DNA of 64,000 nt from an uncultured Acidocella sp. (GCF_946222605.1 NZ_CAMIIE010000015.1:1-64000); one strand, 5' to 3'; counted from the stretch's first letter, positions 7,996-17,765 are shown. The notes: generated by a model not told the origin, from the sequence alone. Translations and numbers: made by a program.

Positions 7996-8688
7996 ATGGC
8001 CGCGAAGCCGGAAAGAAAGCAGGTGCTCATCGTCGGCGCCTCGCGGGGGTTGGGGCTGGGATTGACCAAGGAGTTTCTGCGCCGGGGCTATCATGTCACC
8101 GCCACGGTGCGCGCCGCGATTCACGGCGCCGGGCTGGAGGAGTATTACCAGCAGCTCACGCTCGATACGCTGGACATCAACAACCCGAATATGGCCGATG
8201 CGTTTCTGGCGCGGATGAAGGGCCATGTGTTCGACATCGTGGTGCTGAATGCCGGCATTTACGGTCCGCGCGACAAGGGGCTGGACGAGGTCACCGCCGA
8301 GGAAATCACGCATCTGATGATGACCAACGCCATCGCGCCGCTGCGCCTGGCGGAGCGTCTGGCGCTGCTGCTGAAGCCCGAGACCGGGGTGCTGGCCTTC
8401 ATGTCCTCGGCGCTGGGCAGTTTGGAGCTGAACGCCAACGATGCCAGCCCGCTTTATGCCGCCAGCAAGGCGATGCTGAACCGGCTCAGCCGCGCCTTCG
8501 CCGCCGCGCATGAATATCTCACCATCGTCAATCTGCATCCGGGCTGGGTGCGCACGGATATGGGAGGCGAGACCGCGCCCCTGGATGTCGAGACCTCGGC
8601 CAAGGGCATGGCGGATGTGCTGGAATCACGCGCCGGCAGCGGCGGGCACGAATTCCTGGATTATCGCGGCAAGATCGTACCCTGGTAG
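7996..8688 (+). CDS. short-chain dehydrogenase/reductase (SDR) family oxidoreductase
   Basis: 230 aa. The N-terminal cofactor motif is GASRGLGLG, followed by LDTLDINN (the acidic LDxxD type), NAG at about residue 85, and the catalytic Ser with YAASK near residue 156. It ends with the PGWVRTDMGG loop seen in csgA-like SDRs. It probably uses NAD(P)H to reduce a small carbonyl compound; the substrate is unknown. ATG at 7996 with AAGGAG seven bases upstream is preferred over GTG at 7990, which overlaps that site. It is divergent from the GNAT operon. Confidence 0.88.
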   Translation: MAAKPERKQVLIVGASRGLGLGLTKEFLRRGYHVTATVRAAIHGAGLEEYYQQLTLDTLDINNPNMADAFLARMKGHVFDIVVLNAGIYGPRDKGLDEVTAEEITHLMMTNAIAPLRLAERLALLLKPETGVLAFMSSALGSLELNANDASPLYAASKAMLNRLSRAFAAAHEYLTIVNLHPGWVRTDMGGETAPLDVETSAKGMADVLESRAGSGGHEFLDYRGKIVPW

Positions 8689-8735
8689 GGCCGGGCGCGG
8701 TTGGTTTCGGCGCGAAACCTTGCTAGATCGCCGCG

Positions 8736-10304
8736 ATGGACCAGGCCCTTCCCCAGAGCGAGAGCATCTCCGGCATTCCGCCGCGCCGCACCTTCGCGAT
8801 CATCTCCCACCCGGACGCCGGCAAGACCACGCTGACCGAGAAGCTGCTGCTGTTCGGCGGCGCGATCCGCGAGGCGGGGATGGTGAAGGCGCGCCAGGAC
8901 CGCCGCCAGACCCGCTCGGACTGGATGAAGATCGAGCGCCAGCGCGGTATTTCCGTGACCTCCTCGGTGATGACCTTCGAGTTTGGCGGGGCGGTGTTCA
9001 ACCTGCTGGACACGCCAGGCCATGAGGATTTCTCCGAGGATACCTACCGGACGCTGACGGCGGTGGACAGCGCGGTGATGGTGATCGACGCCGCCAAGGG
9101 CATCGAGCTGCAGACCAAGAAATTGTTCGAGGTCTGCCGGCTGCGCAACATCCCGATCACCACCTTCATCAACAAGATCGACCGCGAGAGCCAGAACCCG
9201 TTCGCGCTGCTCGATGAGATCGCCGATACGCTGCAGCTGGATATCTGCCCGATGGTCTGGCCGATCGGCTCGGGCGGGCTGTTCAAGGGCTGTTATAATC
9301 TGGGCAATGACCAGCTGGTCTCCGCGAAGAAGCCGGGCGAGGACGGGCCGGCGCAGAGCTTCGCCATCCCCGCCGACCAGCAGGCGCAGCTGGATGAGGA
9401 TGTGGAGCTGATCCGCGCCGCCTATCCGGCCTTCGATGCACAATCCTACGAGGAAGGGCATCTCACCCCGGTCTATTTCGGCTCGGCCTTGAAGGATTAT
9501 TCGGTGCGCGAGCTGCTGGAAGGGCTGGTCGCCAACGCCCCGCCGCCGCAGCCCCGGGCCACGGATGTGCGCGAGGTGGCGCCCGAGGAGAAGCCGGTGA
9601 CCGGCTTCGTGTTCAAGGTGCAGGCGAATATGGACCCGCAGCACCGCGACCGGATTGCCTTCACCCGCATCTGCTCAGGCAAGTTTACCCGCGGCATGAA
9701 GCTGAACCATTCGCGCACCGGTAAGCCGATGGCGATCCAGGCGCCGATCTTCTTCTTCGCCCAGGACCGCTCGCTGGCGGAGGAAGCCTTCCCCGGCGAC
9801 ATTATCGGTATTCCCAACCATGGCACGCTGCGGGTGGGCGACACGCTGACCGAGGGCGAGAAGCTGCGCTTCACCGGCATTCCGGATTTCGCTCCGGAAA
9901 TCCTGCGCCGTGTGCGCCTGGCCGACCCGATGAAGGCCAAGCAGATGCGCAAGGCGCTGGAGGATCTGGCGGAGGAAGGTGTCACCCAGGTGTTCCGGCC
10001 GATGACCGGGGCGGACTGGATCGTCGGCGTCGTCGGCATGCTGCAGCTGGACGTGCTCTCAAGCCGCATCGAGCAGGAATATAACGTGCCGATCGGCTTC
10101 GACCCGGCGCCGTTCGATACCGCCCGCTGGATCTTCTCACAGGACAGCGCCCGGCTGAAATTCTTCATCGAGGTGAATAAGAGCGCGATGAGCGAGGACC
10201 GGGACGGCGCGCCGGTTTACATGGTGCGCAACGCCTGGGAGCTGAACCGGATGAAGGAAAACTTCCCGGAGCTCACCTTCTCGGCGACGCGTGAGCGCAC
10301 TTAA
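8736..10304 (+). CDS. prfC: peptide chain release factor 3
   Basis: 522-aa translational GTPase that recycles RF1/RF2 from the ribosome after termination. The G motifs are intact: HPDAGKTTLTE (G1), RGISVTSSV (switch I), DTPGHEDF (G3) and NKIDRE (G4). The length fits RF3 (about 525-530 aa), and the C-terminal RF3 domain follows the EF-Tu-like domain 2. A small inverted repeat, GGTTTCG-GCG-CGAAACC (8703-8719), lies between the SDR stop and this start. Confidence 0.95.
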   Translation: MDQALPQSESISGIPPRRTFAIISHPDAGKTTLTEKLLLFGGAIREAGMVKARQDRRQTRSDWMKIERQRGISVTSSVMTFEFGGAVFNLLDTPGHEDFSEDTYRTLTAVDSAVMVIDAAKGIELQTKKLFEVCRLRNIPITTFINKIDRESQNPFALLDEIADTLQLDICPMVWPIGSGGLFKGCYNLGNDQLVSAKKPGEDGPAQSFAIPADQQAQLDEDVELIRAAYPAFDAQSYEEGHLTPVYFGSALKDYSVRELLEGLVANAPPPQPRATDVREVAPEEKPVTGFVFKVQANMDPQHRDRIAFTRICSGKFTRGMKLNHSRTGKPMAIQAPIFFFAQDRSLAEEAFPGDIIGIPNHGTLRVGDTLTEGEKLRFTGIPDFAPEILRRVRLADPMKAKQMRKALEDLAEEGVTQVFRPMTGADWIVGVVGMLQLDVLSSRIEQEYNVPIGFDPAPFDTARWIFSQDSARLKFFIEVNKSAMSEDRDGAPVYMVRNAWELNRMKENFPELTFSATRERT

Positions 10305-10306
10305 AG

Positions 10307-11785
10307 GTGGCGAGAGTGCTGCGATGGGGGCTGCCGATCGCGGTTGTCCTTATCCCCGCTTACGCATTTTTCTCGCTCGGCCTGCGAAGTTTCTATATTA
10401 ACGGCGCCTGGTGGGGGGATGCCGGCATGCTCGCCCCGGCCATGTGGCATAATGGCTGGGGGCTTACATTGCCCTTGGTATGGCGCGGCGACAGTTTTCT
10501 CGCCACCCATATGGCGCTGGTTTTCTGGCTCACCTCGGGCCTCTCCTGGCTGCTGCCGGTCACAAGCGAACAGTTCTTTTCCTTGTTTTTGGGGGGCGTC
10601 CAGGGAGGAATGGCTCTGGCGGTGTACGCGCTGCTGCGCGGCATGCCGATGCGGCGCTGGTCTGCTGCCGGATTGGCGGTCCTGTTCGCGTTCAACGGGA
10701 TGGTACTGGCCGCAAGCTGCAATCCGCATTTCGAGCTGCTCATCGTGGCCAGCGGCATCGCATTTCTCACCTGCCTGCTGCACGGGCGCCACGGGGCGGC
10801 GCTATGTTTCTTCGCGCTCTGCCTGAGCACCCGCGAGGATGCCGGCGTTCATCTTGGGTTGCTGCTGGCCTGCGGCATCTGGGCGCTGCGTATGCAGGGG
10901 GTGGCGTGGGACAGGCTGCGCCCGCTCGCCGGTTACGCGGTGGCCGCACTGGGCTGGAGTGCTTCTATTCTCGCCATTCAGCACGCCATCTTCCCAAACG
11001 CGGCGGCGCTGGACGATGTTTATCTCGGCCATGGCGGCTTTCCGCCCGTGAGTCTGGTAACGATCGCCACGCGCCTCACATTCTGGCTAATCTACCGGCT
11101 CTATCTCGTGCTGCCGATCGTCGCGGCGGTCATCCTGGCGGAGCGCTGGCGGGCCCCTTCCATTGTGGCCGGCTTCATATCCTGCCTGCCCTGGCTGGCC
11201 CTGAATCTGTTGGCCAGCAGCCCCTTTGCTGGAACGCTCTGTAATTATTATCCGTTTCCGTTGGTGTTCGGGATGGCATGGCCATTGCTCGGCCACGGGT
11301 TCGCGCTCCGCTTTCAGGCGCGCAACGTCACCACGCCGGTTCAGGCCAAACGCGCCTTTGTGACCATCCTGCTTTGCTCCTTTGTCGGGCTTTGGGGGAT
11401 GCAAAATCCGCAAAATTTGCGTTTCCCGCGGGAATTCCTTTCGCCGCCCAGCTTGGCGATGCAGGCGCGTACCAACCGGGCGATTGAGTTGGTGAGCCAG
11501 GCGAAGCTGGGGCGGGTGGTGGCGGATGGCGCGGTGGTCGCCCTGGCGCCGGGGCGATTTCAGCGCTCGCAAATCCTTTGGGGGCCACAGCCGCCACTGC
11601 CCGATACGGTGATTTTCTTCGCCCATGGGCAGGGTACCGCGCCGGCGCTGGCGCTGGCTTCGCAGGCCGGGTTGAAAGTGTTTTCGCAGATCCCGGGCAC
11701 CCGGCTTCGAATTGCCTCCAAAGAGACCTTGAGTGTCCCGGGCCTGCGATTGGTACAATGGGCACCACCAAACGCCGCGTATTGA
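10307..11785 (+). CDS. DUF2079-like polytopic membrane protein
   Basis: About 492 aa with roughly 10-12 hydrophobic segments throughout the first 380 residues, and a soluble C-terminal part. The first periplasmic loop has the DUF2079-like pattern FYINGAWWGDAGMLAPAMWH. The family is related in layout to GT-C glycosyltransferases but has no proven activity. Two GTG starts are possible: 10307, or 10316, which has AAAGGTGG at 10303-10310. It begins only 2-11 bases after prfC. Codon use is slightly less GC-rich than in the neighbours, with more A/T third positions. Confidence 0.7.
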   Translation: MARVLRWGLPIAVVLIPAYAFFSLGLRSFYINGAWWGDAGMLAPAMWHNGWGLTLPLVWRGDSFLATHMALVFWLTSGLSWLLPVTSEQFFSLFLGGVQGGMALAVYALLRGMPMRRWSAAGLAVLFAFNGMVLAASCNPHFELLIVASGIAFLTCLLHGRHGAALCFFALCLSTREDAGVHLGLLLACGIWALRMQGVAWDRLRPLAGYAVAALGWSASILAIQHAIFPNAAALDDVYLGHGGFPPVSLVTIATRLTFWLIYRLYLVLPIVAAVILAERWRAPSIVAGFISCLPWLALNLLASSPFAGTLCNYYPFPLVFGMAWPLLGHGFALRFQARNVTTPVQAKRAFVTILLCSFVGLWGMQNPQNLRFPREFLSPPSLAMQARTNRAIELVSQAKLGRVVADGAVVALAPGRFQRSQILWGPQPPLPDTVIFFAHGQGTAPALALASQAGLKVFSQIPGTRLRIASKETLSVPGLRLVQWAPPNAAY

Positions 11786-11821
11786 GGGATGTGTTATCTG
11801 CCGCTTGAGGCCGTGCGGCTT

Positions 11822-12031
11822 TGGAGCTTCACGCTTTTTGCCTGAAGCTCTGACTTTCCTTTATTTTGGCGCGCAATTTCATGTGTTTATCTTGACGCTG
11901 TCGTGTCAACCTAGAGCAATATGTGTTTAGGTTGACGCGCCAGCGTCAAGATAAACACATGAAATTGCTCGCTAAAACAAAATTTAGAGCATCAAGCTAA
12001 AAGCTTGATGCTCTAAACAGATATGACTCTA
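11822..12031 (+). mobile_element. 104-bp-class double-hairpin element, copy A, interrupted by copy B
   Basis: The left part (11822-11913) contains a GAGCTTCA...TGAAGCTC hairpin, a conserved GCAATTTCATGTGTTTATCTTGACGC segment and the start of a second hairpin. It stops at CCTA. After the inserted copy B, the right end resumes (12016-12031, AACAGATATGACTCTA) and matches the expected end AACACATATCGCTCTA with few changes. The pieces rejoin at a TA dinucleotide. This copy is more diverged than the other two and is probably older. Confidence 0.65.
11912..12015 (-). mobile_element. 104-bp double-hairpin element, copy B (inserted in copy A)
   Basis: Exactly 104 bp from TAGAGC to GCTCTA. In its own orientation it has hairpin 1 (TAGAGCATCAAGCT-TTT-AGCTTGATGCTCTA), a spacer GTTTTAGCGAGCAATTTC, then hairpin 2 (ATGTGTTTA.TTGACGC against GCGTCAA.CTAAACACAT). 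The same design and length occur at 28358-28461. The ends are TA-GAGC...GCTC-TA, and the flanking copy A is split at TA, as expected for an element that duplicates TA on insertion. No ORF is present, so it is non-autonomous. Confidence 0.75.
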
Positions 12032-15000
12032 ATAATTGAACTGGTAGGTCAGCCCCACCGAGCTGCCATTGTTACCCGTGCTGTCCTGCCCCGTCGTCGT
12101 TTGCAGCTTCAGCCCCTTATAGAGATTGATCTGTACTTTCGCGGAGGTGCCGCCGCCGGAAGTGGCCTGGCTGGCGCCCACATAAACCCCCGGCGCCACG
12201 TAGCGCCCGGCCTGCACGGCGGGGTTGCCGGCGCTGTCGGAGCCTACCGAGAGCTGGTCCAGCCCCAGCGCGTTGCGCACCGAATCCACCGGGCTGAACC
12301 CCCCGCCGACACCGGTGAGCTGTGCGAGCGCCACCGCCAGCGAGGCTGCCTGGAACGGCGACAGGCTGGAGGCGCTCTGCTTAAACAGGATTTGCGAGAG
12401 GATTTCGTCAGACGGCATTGGCGGCGAGCTGGTCAGGGTGATTTTCGGCTTCGCCGCCGTGCCGCCGATCACCAGCGTCGCGGTGCCGTTGGTGCTGGTC
12501 GGCGTCGTCGCCTCAAGATCCAGCACGGGGATGAAGCCGGCGCCGTTGAAATCGATCTTGCCGGAGGTGAATTGCAGCGTCGTCCCGGTCAACGAGAAGG
12601 TGCCGCGGATCAGGTTGAAGCCGCCGGAGGGAAGCGGATTATCCGCCGTGCCGCCGATGCGGATATTGCCCCCCAGCTCCGCGAACAGCCCGTCGCCGCG
12701 AATGAAGACCTGGTTCCTGGCGCGGACATTCAGGGCAAGGCGGATCGGCGGGGCGGGGGGCGCGGCGCTGCTGGGTTTGGGCGGCGGCGCGCTGCCATTA
12801 TGGATCGGCAGATTGGCGACCGAAGGCGGCAGCGATTTCGGCAGGTTGATATTGGCCTTGAGAATATCGACCGTGCCGCCGAGCGCGGCGTTGCCCTTCA
12901 GATCGCCCTGCAGGCGCAGCGCGGCATTCAGCGTCTCGCTGACCAGATCGGAGGAAATCGGCGTGGCGTGGTCCGCGTTCAGCGAAATATCCACCGGCAG
13001 GTTGGGCGCGCCGAGATCGACGCTGCCATGGCCGGTAATCTTGCCCTGGCCGGCGGTGGCGGACAGGCTTTGCAGTGTGATCAGCTTGTCGGCCGCGGTC
13101 ACGCTGGCATTGATGGCGGTGAGGTTGAGTCCGGAGGCGATGTTCTGCACGCTGCCATCGGCCAGTCTCAACGTGCCATTGGCGCGCGGGGCCTTGGCGG
13201 TGCCGGTGATCCGCAGATTGGTGTCGATCCGTCCGCGCACCAGATTGCCGTTCGCGGCGAGGATCGGGTCGAGCAGCTTCAGGTCCAGCCGTCCGGCCAC
13301 CGCCAGATTGATGGCGCCGGTGCTGGTGAAGGGGGCGGTGCCGCGGGCGGTGAGGTTCACGTCAGGCCCGGCCTTCACCGCCACATCAAGCGCGGCGCGC
13401 TGGCCTTGCAGATTGGCCTTGGCATCCAGGCTGGCGGCGGGCAGGGCGGCGGCGGGGCCGGCCTCGTCGCGCAGATTGCGGCCGGTCAGGCTGATCTGCC
13501 CGGCGGGGGCCTTCGGCGTGCCGGAGAGCTGGGCGCTGGTGCTCAGCGTGCCGCTGAGCTTGGTGTGCATCTTCGCCAACAGCGGGTTGAGCATCGCCAG
13601 ATCGAGCTTCGCATCCAGCGCCAGCTTCATCCGCCCGGTCATTGAGAGCGGGGCGGTGCCGCGCGCGGTGATGTTCGCATCCGCCCCGGCCTGGGCCTTG
13701 ATGTTCACATCGGCGCTGTCTCCTCTCAGCGTCGCGGTGCCGGTGATGGCGGCGGCGGGCAGGGCGGCGGTGGATTTGTTGATATAGCGCAGGCCGGTGG
13801 CATTCAGCGCCACCTGCCCGGCGGGGGCCTTCGGCGTGCCGCTGACATTGGCGGTGAGATTGACGATGCCGGCGGCATTCACGCTGGGCACGAAGAGCTT
13901 CGCCAGCGCCAGATCGAGATTTTTCACGCTGGCCTTGGCGTTCAGCGTCGGGGAGAGGGTGCCGTCCAGCGCGATGGCGGCCTTGCCGACGGAGAGGTCC
14001 AGATGCCGCACCGCCATGTCCGGCTTGGCTTCAATGTCGGCGGGGCCGTTGAGCCTGGCGTTCAGCCCGTGCCAATTGCCGGTCAGGCTGGCGAGATGCG
14101 CGCTCTGGGCTGGGATGTTCAGGGTTCCGGATAAAGCCAGCTTCGCCGCCGCGCCCATCAGCCGGGCGACGCTGGCATCCAGCTTCACCGCCAGCGCCTG
14201 CAGCGTGCCTTGCGCCTCCAGCGTGGCGTTGGCGGTGCCGATCGAGGGCACGCCGGAGATATTCTTGGCACTGGCCTGCATTGAGAGAGTCTGCTGGCCC
14301 TGGTCGGCGAAATCCGCCTGCAGCGCGCCGTGCAGCTTCATGCCGGTGAAATCATCGAAATCCGCGAGATGGCCCAGAGCCAGATGCGCGCTGCCGGTGG
14401 GCAGTCTGGCGCCGGCCGCCAGCGCCAGATCCGCCTGCGCGGTCAAGGATTTCCAGTCCAGCCGGGCGATTTTCAGGCTGGCGGCGCCGCTGTCCTGGCG
14501 GGCGAAGCTGGCATCGAGATTCAGGGGCGATCCGGCCAGCGTGCCGCTGCCGGTGAGGGTGCCTTGCGGCGCTTTCGGCAGATGCTGGGCGGCGAGATCG
14601 AGCTGGAACGGCCCGCTCGGTACGTTCGGCACACTGACCTGGCCGCCGATGGTGGTCTGGGTGGCGAAATCCTGCACGGTGCCGGTGACATGGCTATGCA
14701 GCTGCAGCGCGCCCTGCAGCCGTGGCAGCAGGGTTGCGAGGTCGTTGAGCTTGGCATCCGTGGTCAGGTCGAGCTGCTGCTTGTCCAGTACGCCATGGCC
14801 GCTGATCCGCGCGTGCGGGGCATCCAGCAAGAGCTGGCCGATGGTGACCTTGTTGCCCTGCAGGCTGGCCAGCAGCGAGAGATGCGTCTCGCCATTCAGG
14901 AACTTGTCCAGCCCGGCGGGGGACTGGCTGAGGGCAACATCGCCTTGCAGCGCCAGCGTCGCGCCATCCTGCCTGGCGGTCGGCTCCACCACCAGATGCA

Positions 15001-15865
15001 GCTGGGTCTGGCCGCTGATCGGCTGCCTGGCCAGCGTGCCGAACGGGGCCAAAGCGGGCACGCTCAGCACCACATCCGCGAACGGGGATGTCTGGTCCAG
15101 CCCCAGCGTGCCGGTAACGTTCAGCCTGGCATCGCCCAGCGCCAGCGCCGCCTGCAGCGCGGCATGGGCGCGCGGGCCGTTCAGCGCCACGTCGAACTTC
15201 AGCGGCAGCTGCACTTGCGGGCCGGCAAAATGCCCGATCAGCCCGTTCGGCGGCTCCTGCACATGCAGTTTCATCGCCACGCTCTGCGGGGCCAGCGTGC
15301 CGGTCAGGGCGTAATCCGCATCGCCGCTTTCGGTGGTGGCGTTCAGCGCGATGTCCCCATGCTGGAGATCGCGCAGATGCGTCTGCCCGGTGACATGCAG
15401 CGTCACATCCTCCCCGGCCAGCGATGGCGCCACATGCAGTGCGGCAATCTCCAGCCGGTCGAGGTTGAGCCGCAAGCCGGGCAGCTGGCTGTTGCCGGAA
15501 TTTTTGCGCTTGCTGGCCGGATAGGCGGGGGCGCGGGCGACATCCAGGCTTTGCGCGCTCAGCAGCCGCACGGCGAGATTGCGCCGCAAAAGCTGCAGGG
15601 GCGACCATTTCAGTGTCATATCCCGGCCGGAGAGCCAGATGCCTTTCGGGTCCTTCACCGCGACGCTCGTGATGTTGATGTCCGCAGGGAAATGCCCGCG
15701 CAGCTGGCCGATCTGGATATAGGCGGCGCCGTATTTATTGATCTCGCGCACCGCGAAGGCGCGCCCGCCGGCGGAATTCAGCACCACGACAACGCCCGCC
15801 ACCGCCAGAATGACGATCAGCACCAGCCCCAACAGCCCGATCAGGATGCGTTTCACCCAGCGCAT
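12029..15865 (-). CDS. tamB: translocation and assembly module protein TamB
   Basis: 1278 aa. An N-terminal membrane anchor (about residues 6-30) is followed by a very long, regular stretch of short beta strands, as in AsmA/TamB lipid- or protein-conducting beta-taco proteins. The C-terminal TamB/DUF490 domain (about 900-1278) ends GLTYQFNY. TamB spans the periplasm and works with TamA in outer-membrane protein insertion; anterograde phospholipid transport is also reported for the family. Only 3 nt separate it from the tamA stop, so the two are co-transcribed. The TAG stop codon lies in the terminal repeat of the mobile element at 12031, so the insertion may have set the protein's end. Confidence 0.93.
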   Translation of the reverse strand: MRWVKRILIGLLGLVLIVILAVAGVVVVLNSAGGRAFAVREINKYGAAYIQIGQLRGHFPADINITSVAVKDPKGIWLSGRDMTLKWSPLQLLRRNLAVRLLSAQSLDVARAPAYPASKRKNSGNSQLPGLRLNLDRLEIAALHVAPSLAGEDVTLHVTGQTHLRDLQHGDIALNATTESGDADYALTGTLAPQSVAMKLHVQEPPNGLIGHFAGPQVQLPLKFDVALNGPRAHAALQAALALGDARLNVTGTLGLDQTSPFADVVLSVPALAPFGTLARQPISGQTQLHLVVEPTARQDGATLALQGDVALSQSPAGLDKFLNGETHLSLLASLQGNKVTIGQLLLDAPHARISGHGVLDKQQLDLTTDAKLNDLATLLPRLQGALQLHSHVTGTVQDFATQTTIGGQVSVPNVPSGPFQLDLAAQHLPKAPQGTLTGSGTLAGSPLNLDASFARQDSGAASLKIARLDWKSLTAQADLALAAGARLPTGSAHLALGHLADFDDFTGMKLHGALQADFADQGQQTLSMQASAKNISGVPSIGTANATLEAQGTLQALAVKLDASVARLMGAAAKLALSGTLNIPAQSAHLASLTGNWHGLNARLNGPADIEAKPDMAVRHLDLSVGKAAIALDGTLSPTLNAKASVKNLDLALAKLFVPSVNAAGIVNLTANVSGTPKAPAGQVALNATGLRYINKSTAALPAAAITGTATLRGDSADVNIKAQAGADANITARGTAPLSMTGRMKLALDAKLDLAMLNPLLAKMHTKLSGTLSTSAQLSGTPKAPAGQISLTGRNLRDEAGPAAALPAASLDAKANLQGQRAALDVAVKAGPDVNLTARGTAPFTSTGAINLAVAGRLDLKLLDPILAANGNLVRGRIDTNLRITGTAKAPRANGTLRLADGSVQNIASGLNLTAINASVTAADKLITLQSLSATAGQGKITGHGSVDLGAPNLPVDISLNADHATPISSDLVSETLNAALRLQGDLKGNAALGGTVDILKANINLPKSLPPSVANLPIHNGSAPPPKPSSAAPPAPPIRLALNVRARNQVFIRGDGLFAELGGNIRIGGTADNPLPSGGFNLIRGTFSLTGTTLQFTSGKIDFNGAGFIPVLDLEATTPTSTNGTATLVIGGTAAKPKITLTSSPPMPSDEILSQILFKQSASSLSPFQAASLAVALAQLTGVGGGFSPVDSVRNALGLDQLSVGSDSAGNPAVQAGRYVAPGVYVGASQATSGGGTSAKVQINLYKGLKLQTTTGQDSTGNNGSSVGLTYQFNY

Positions 15866-15868
15866 GGT

Positions 15869-17689
15869 TCAGAACGCCTCCCCGAGCCCGATATAGAGCC
15901 CGAAGGCGCTGCTGCCCGGGGTGCGCTTCAGCGGCAGCGCGAAATCCACCCGGATCGGCCCGATCGAGGTGTAATAGCGCGCCCCCAGCCCGGCGCCGAC
16001 GCGCAGCGTGCCCTTGAACGGGGCGGCGCCGGCACTGACCTGCCCGGCATCGATGAACGGCACGATGCCGATGCTCTTGGTGATATGCTGGCGGAATTCC
16101 AGATTGACCGCATCCAGCGCCAGCCCGCCCTGGGGCGTGTCGTCGGCGAAAAGCGGGCCGATGGTCTGGTAGCTATAGCCGCGCACCGTGCCCGAACCGC
16201 CAGCGTAGAAGCGCTGATCCGCCGGCACGCCAAACTGGCTCGCCCCCTGGATGCTGCCCAGCACCCCATGCAGCGCCACCACGCCCCAGGCTTTGCGCTC
16301 GACGGGGACATAGACCGAGCCGGTGCCCTGCAGGATCACGAACGGATCATGCGGGGTGCCGACCACCGGCATGGTCGGGGTGATGGTGAGCGAGAGCTTG
16401 TGGCCGCGCGTGGGCTCCAGCAGCGAATTGCTGGTGTCCCAGGTGAAATTGATCGGGAATTGCGCCAGCACATAGCTGCGGGCGACCCCTTCCTGGTCCA
16501 CCCGCTCGGTGGTGAAGCTGGGGCCGTAGGTGATGGCGGTATGGGCGGTGATCGGCCGCGAGAGCGAGCCGCCGATGATGATGCCGGTGCGCCGATAGGC
16601 GGTGAGCGATTGTTGCAGCCCCTCGGCGGAGAGGGTCAAAGTCTGGCCGCGCACATAATAATCCGGCTTGGTGAAGACGCCCTTGAGGTCATAGCCCGGC
16701 GCCGTGGTGCCGGTGCCGCCCAGCCCGTTGGCGGCGACCGAGAGGGTCAGCGTCTCGGCATGGCCGAAGAGATTGCGATTCTCCCAGCTGGTGCCGATGG
16801 AGACACCCAGATCCGTCGCATAGGCGCCCGAGAGCGTGACCGCGTGCAGCTTCTGCTCGGTGACATGAAAGCTGATCGGCACCTGGCCGGCGACCGCCTC
16901 TGTCGCCGGCACCGCGGTCACGGAGGAGAACACACCGAGCCCCAGCAGCGAGTCGCGGGCCTGCTGTACCGCCTTTTCGGAATAAGGCTGGCCCTGGCGC
17001 AGGCCGATATGGCGGGCGAGGAAGGCCGGGTCGGTGCGGGTGAGGCCGGAGAAGCTGACGGCGCCGATATCCACGCGCGGGCCAGGGGTGACGCTGTAGC
17101 TCACATTCAGCCTATGCGTTGCCTCATTCGCCACCGCGTAGGGCGGCGCCACCTTGGCGAAGGCATAGCCGGCATTCTGCAGATCGGTGGTGAGCTTGGC
17201 CGGCACGGCGAGAATTGGCGCGGCGGTGGCGGGCTGGCCGCTGCGGATGCCAGGGTGCGGCTTGAAGCCCGCCGGCAGGCCGGTGATGTTCACCTGGCCG
17301 AGGCTGAACAGCGCGCCTTTCTGGGTGGAGATGGCGACCTTGGCCTGGCTGCCCTGGGGCAGGCGGGTGAGATGATCGAGCAAGGCCGGATCATCGAGGG
17401 ACATGCCGTCGATGGTGATCTTCGCCGTGCCGGCATCATAGCCCAGCGCGTGCAACACGGTGATGAAATGTGCCTCATCCGTGCGCGCCCGGCCGATCAG
17501 CGCGAACGGGGCAGGGGGGAGTTTCTTTTGCAACGAGACCAGTGAGGAGGTCTGTTTCATCAGCCCGTCCAGCCCGCCATCGCCGGAGGGGGTGAAGCTG
17601 ACATTGTAATTCACCGGATCGGCCCCCTCGGCGGCATTGCCGCCGAGGACGAGGCAGAGGCACAGAAGGGGGCGTGTCCACCGGCGCAT
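15869..17689 (-). CDS. tamA: autotransporter assembly complex outer-membrane protein TamA
   Basis: 606-aa Omp85-superfamily protein. An N-terminal signal peptide (LLCLCLVLGGNAAEGA, cleavage near residue 23) is followed by POTRA-type domains (about 25-290; one has YSVTPGPRVDIGAVSFSG) and a 16-strand barrel (about 290-606) with the GGSGTVRGY motif of the lid-lock loop. The chain ends in Phe (GLGEAF), as needed for recognition by BAM. It is placed just upstream of tamB. It follows the pseudouridine synthase gene by 76 bp in the same orientation. Confidence 0.94.
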   Translation of the reverse strand: MRRWTRPLLCLCLVLGGNAAEGADPVNYNVSFTPSGDGGLDGLMKQTSSLVSLQKKLPPAPFALIGRARTDEAHFITVLHALGYDAGTAKITIDGMSLDDPALLDHLTRLPQGSQAKVAISTQKGALFSLGQVNITGLPAGFKPHPGIRSGQPATAAPILAVPAKLTTDLQNAGYAFAKVAPPYAVANEATHRLNVSYSVTPGPRVDIGAVSFSGLTRTDPAFLARHIGLRQGQPYSEKAVQQARDSLLGLGVFSSVTAVPATEAVAGQVPISFHVTEQKLHAVTLSGAYATDLGVSIGTSWENRNLFGHAETLTLSVAANGLGGTGTTAPGYDLKGVFTKPDYYVRGQTLTLSAEGLQQSLTAYRRTGIIIGGSLSRPITAHTAITYGPSFTTERVDQEGVARSYVLAQFPINFTWDTSNSLLEPTRGHKLSLTITPTMPVVGTPHDPFVILQGTGSVYVPVERKAWGVVALHGVLGSIQGASQFGVPADQRFYAGGSGTVRGYSYQTIGPLFADDTPQGGLALDAVNLEFRQHITKSIGIVPFIDAGQVSAGAAPFKGTLRVGAGLGARYYTSIGPIRVDFALPLKRTPGSSAFGLYIGLGEAF

Positions 17690-17765
17690 GCCTCAATATG
17701 TGACAGCAAAGCCTGGGGTTTTCCACCCCTCTTGCCGTTAACCGACTGTAATTTATAGGAAAGGC

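Noticed and set aside
12225..15314. Two long plus-strand frames opposite tamB
   Set aside because: Low-complexity Ser/Pro/Ala translations on the complement of regular tamB repeats.
14330..17545. 1071-codon open frame on the plus strand opposite tamA/tamB
   Set aside because: It crosses two well-supported genes on the other strand. Its composition is rich in Arg, Gln, Ala and Gly with no domains, as expected for an antisense frame in GC-rich DNA.
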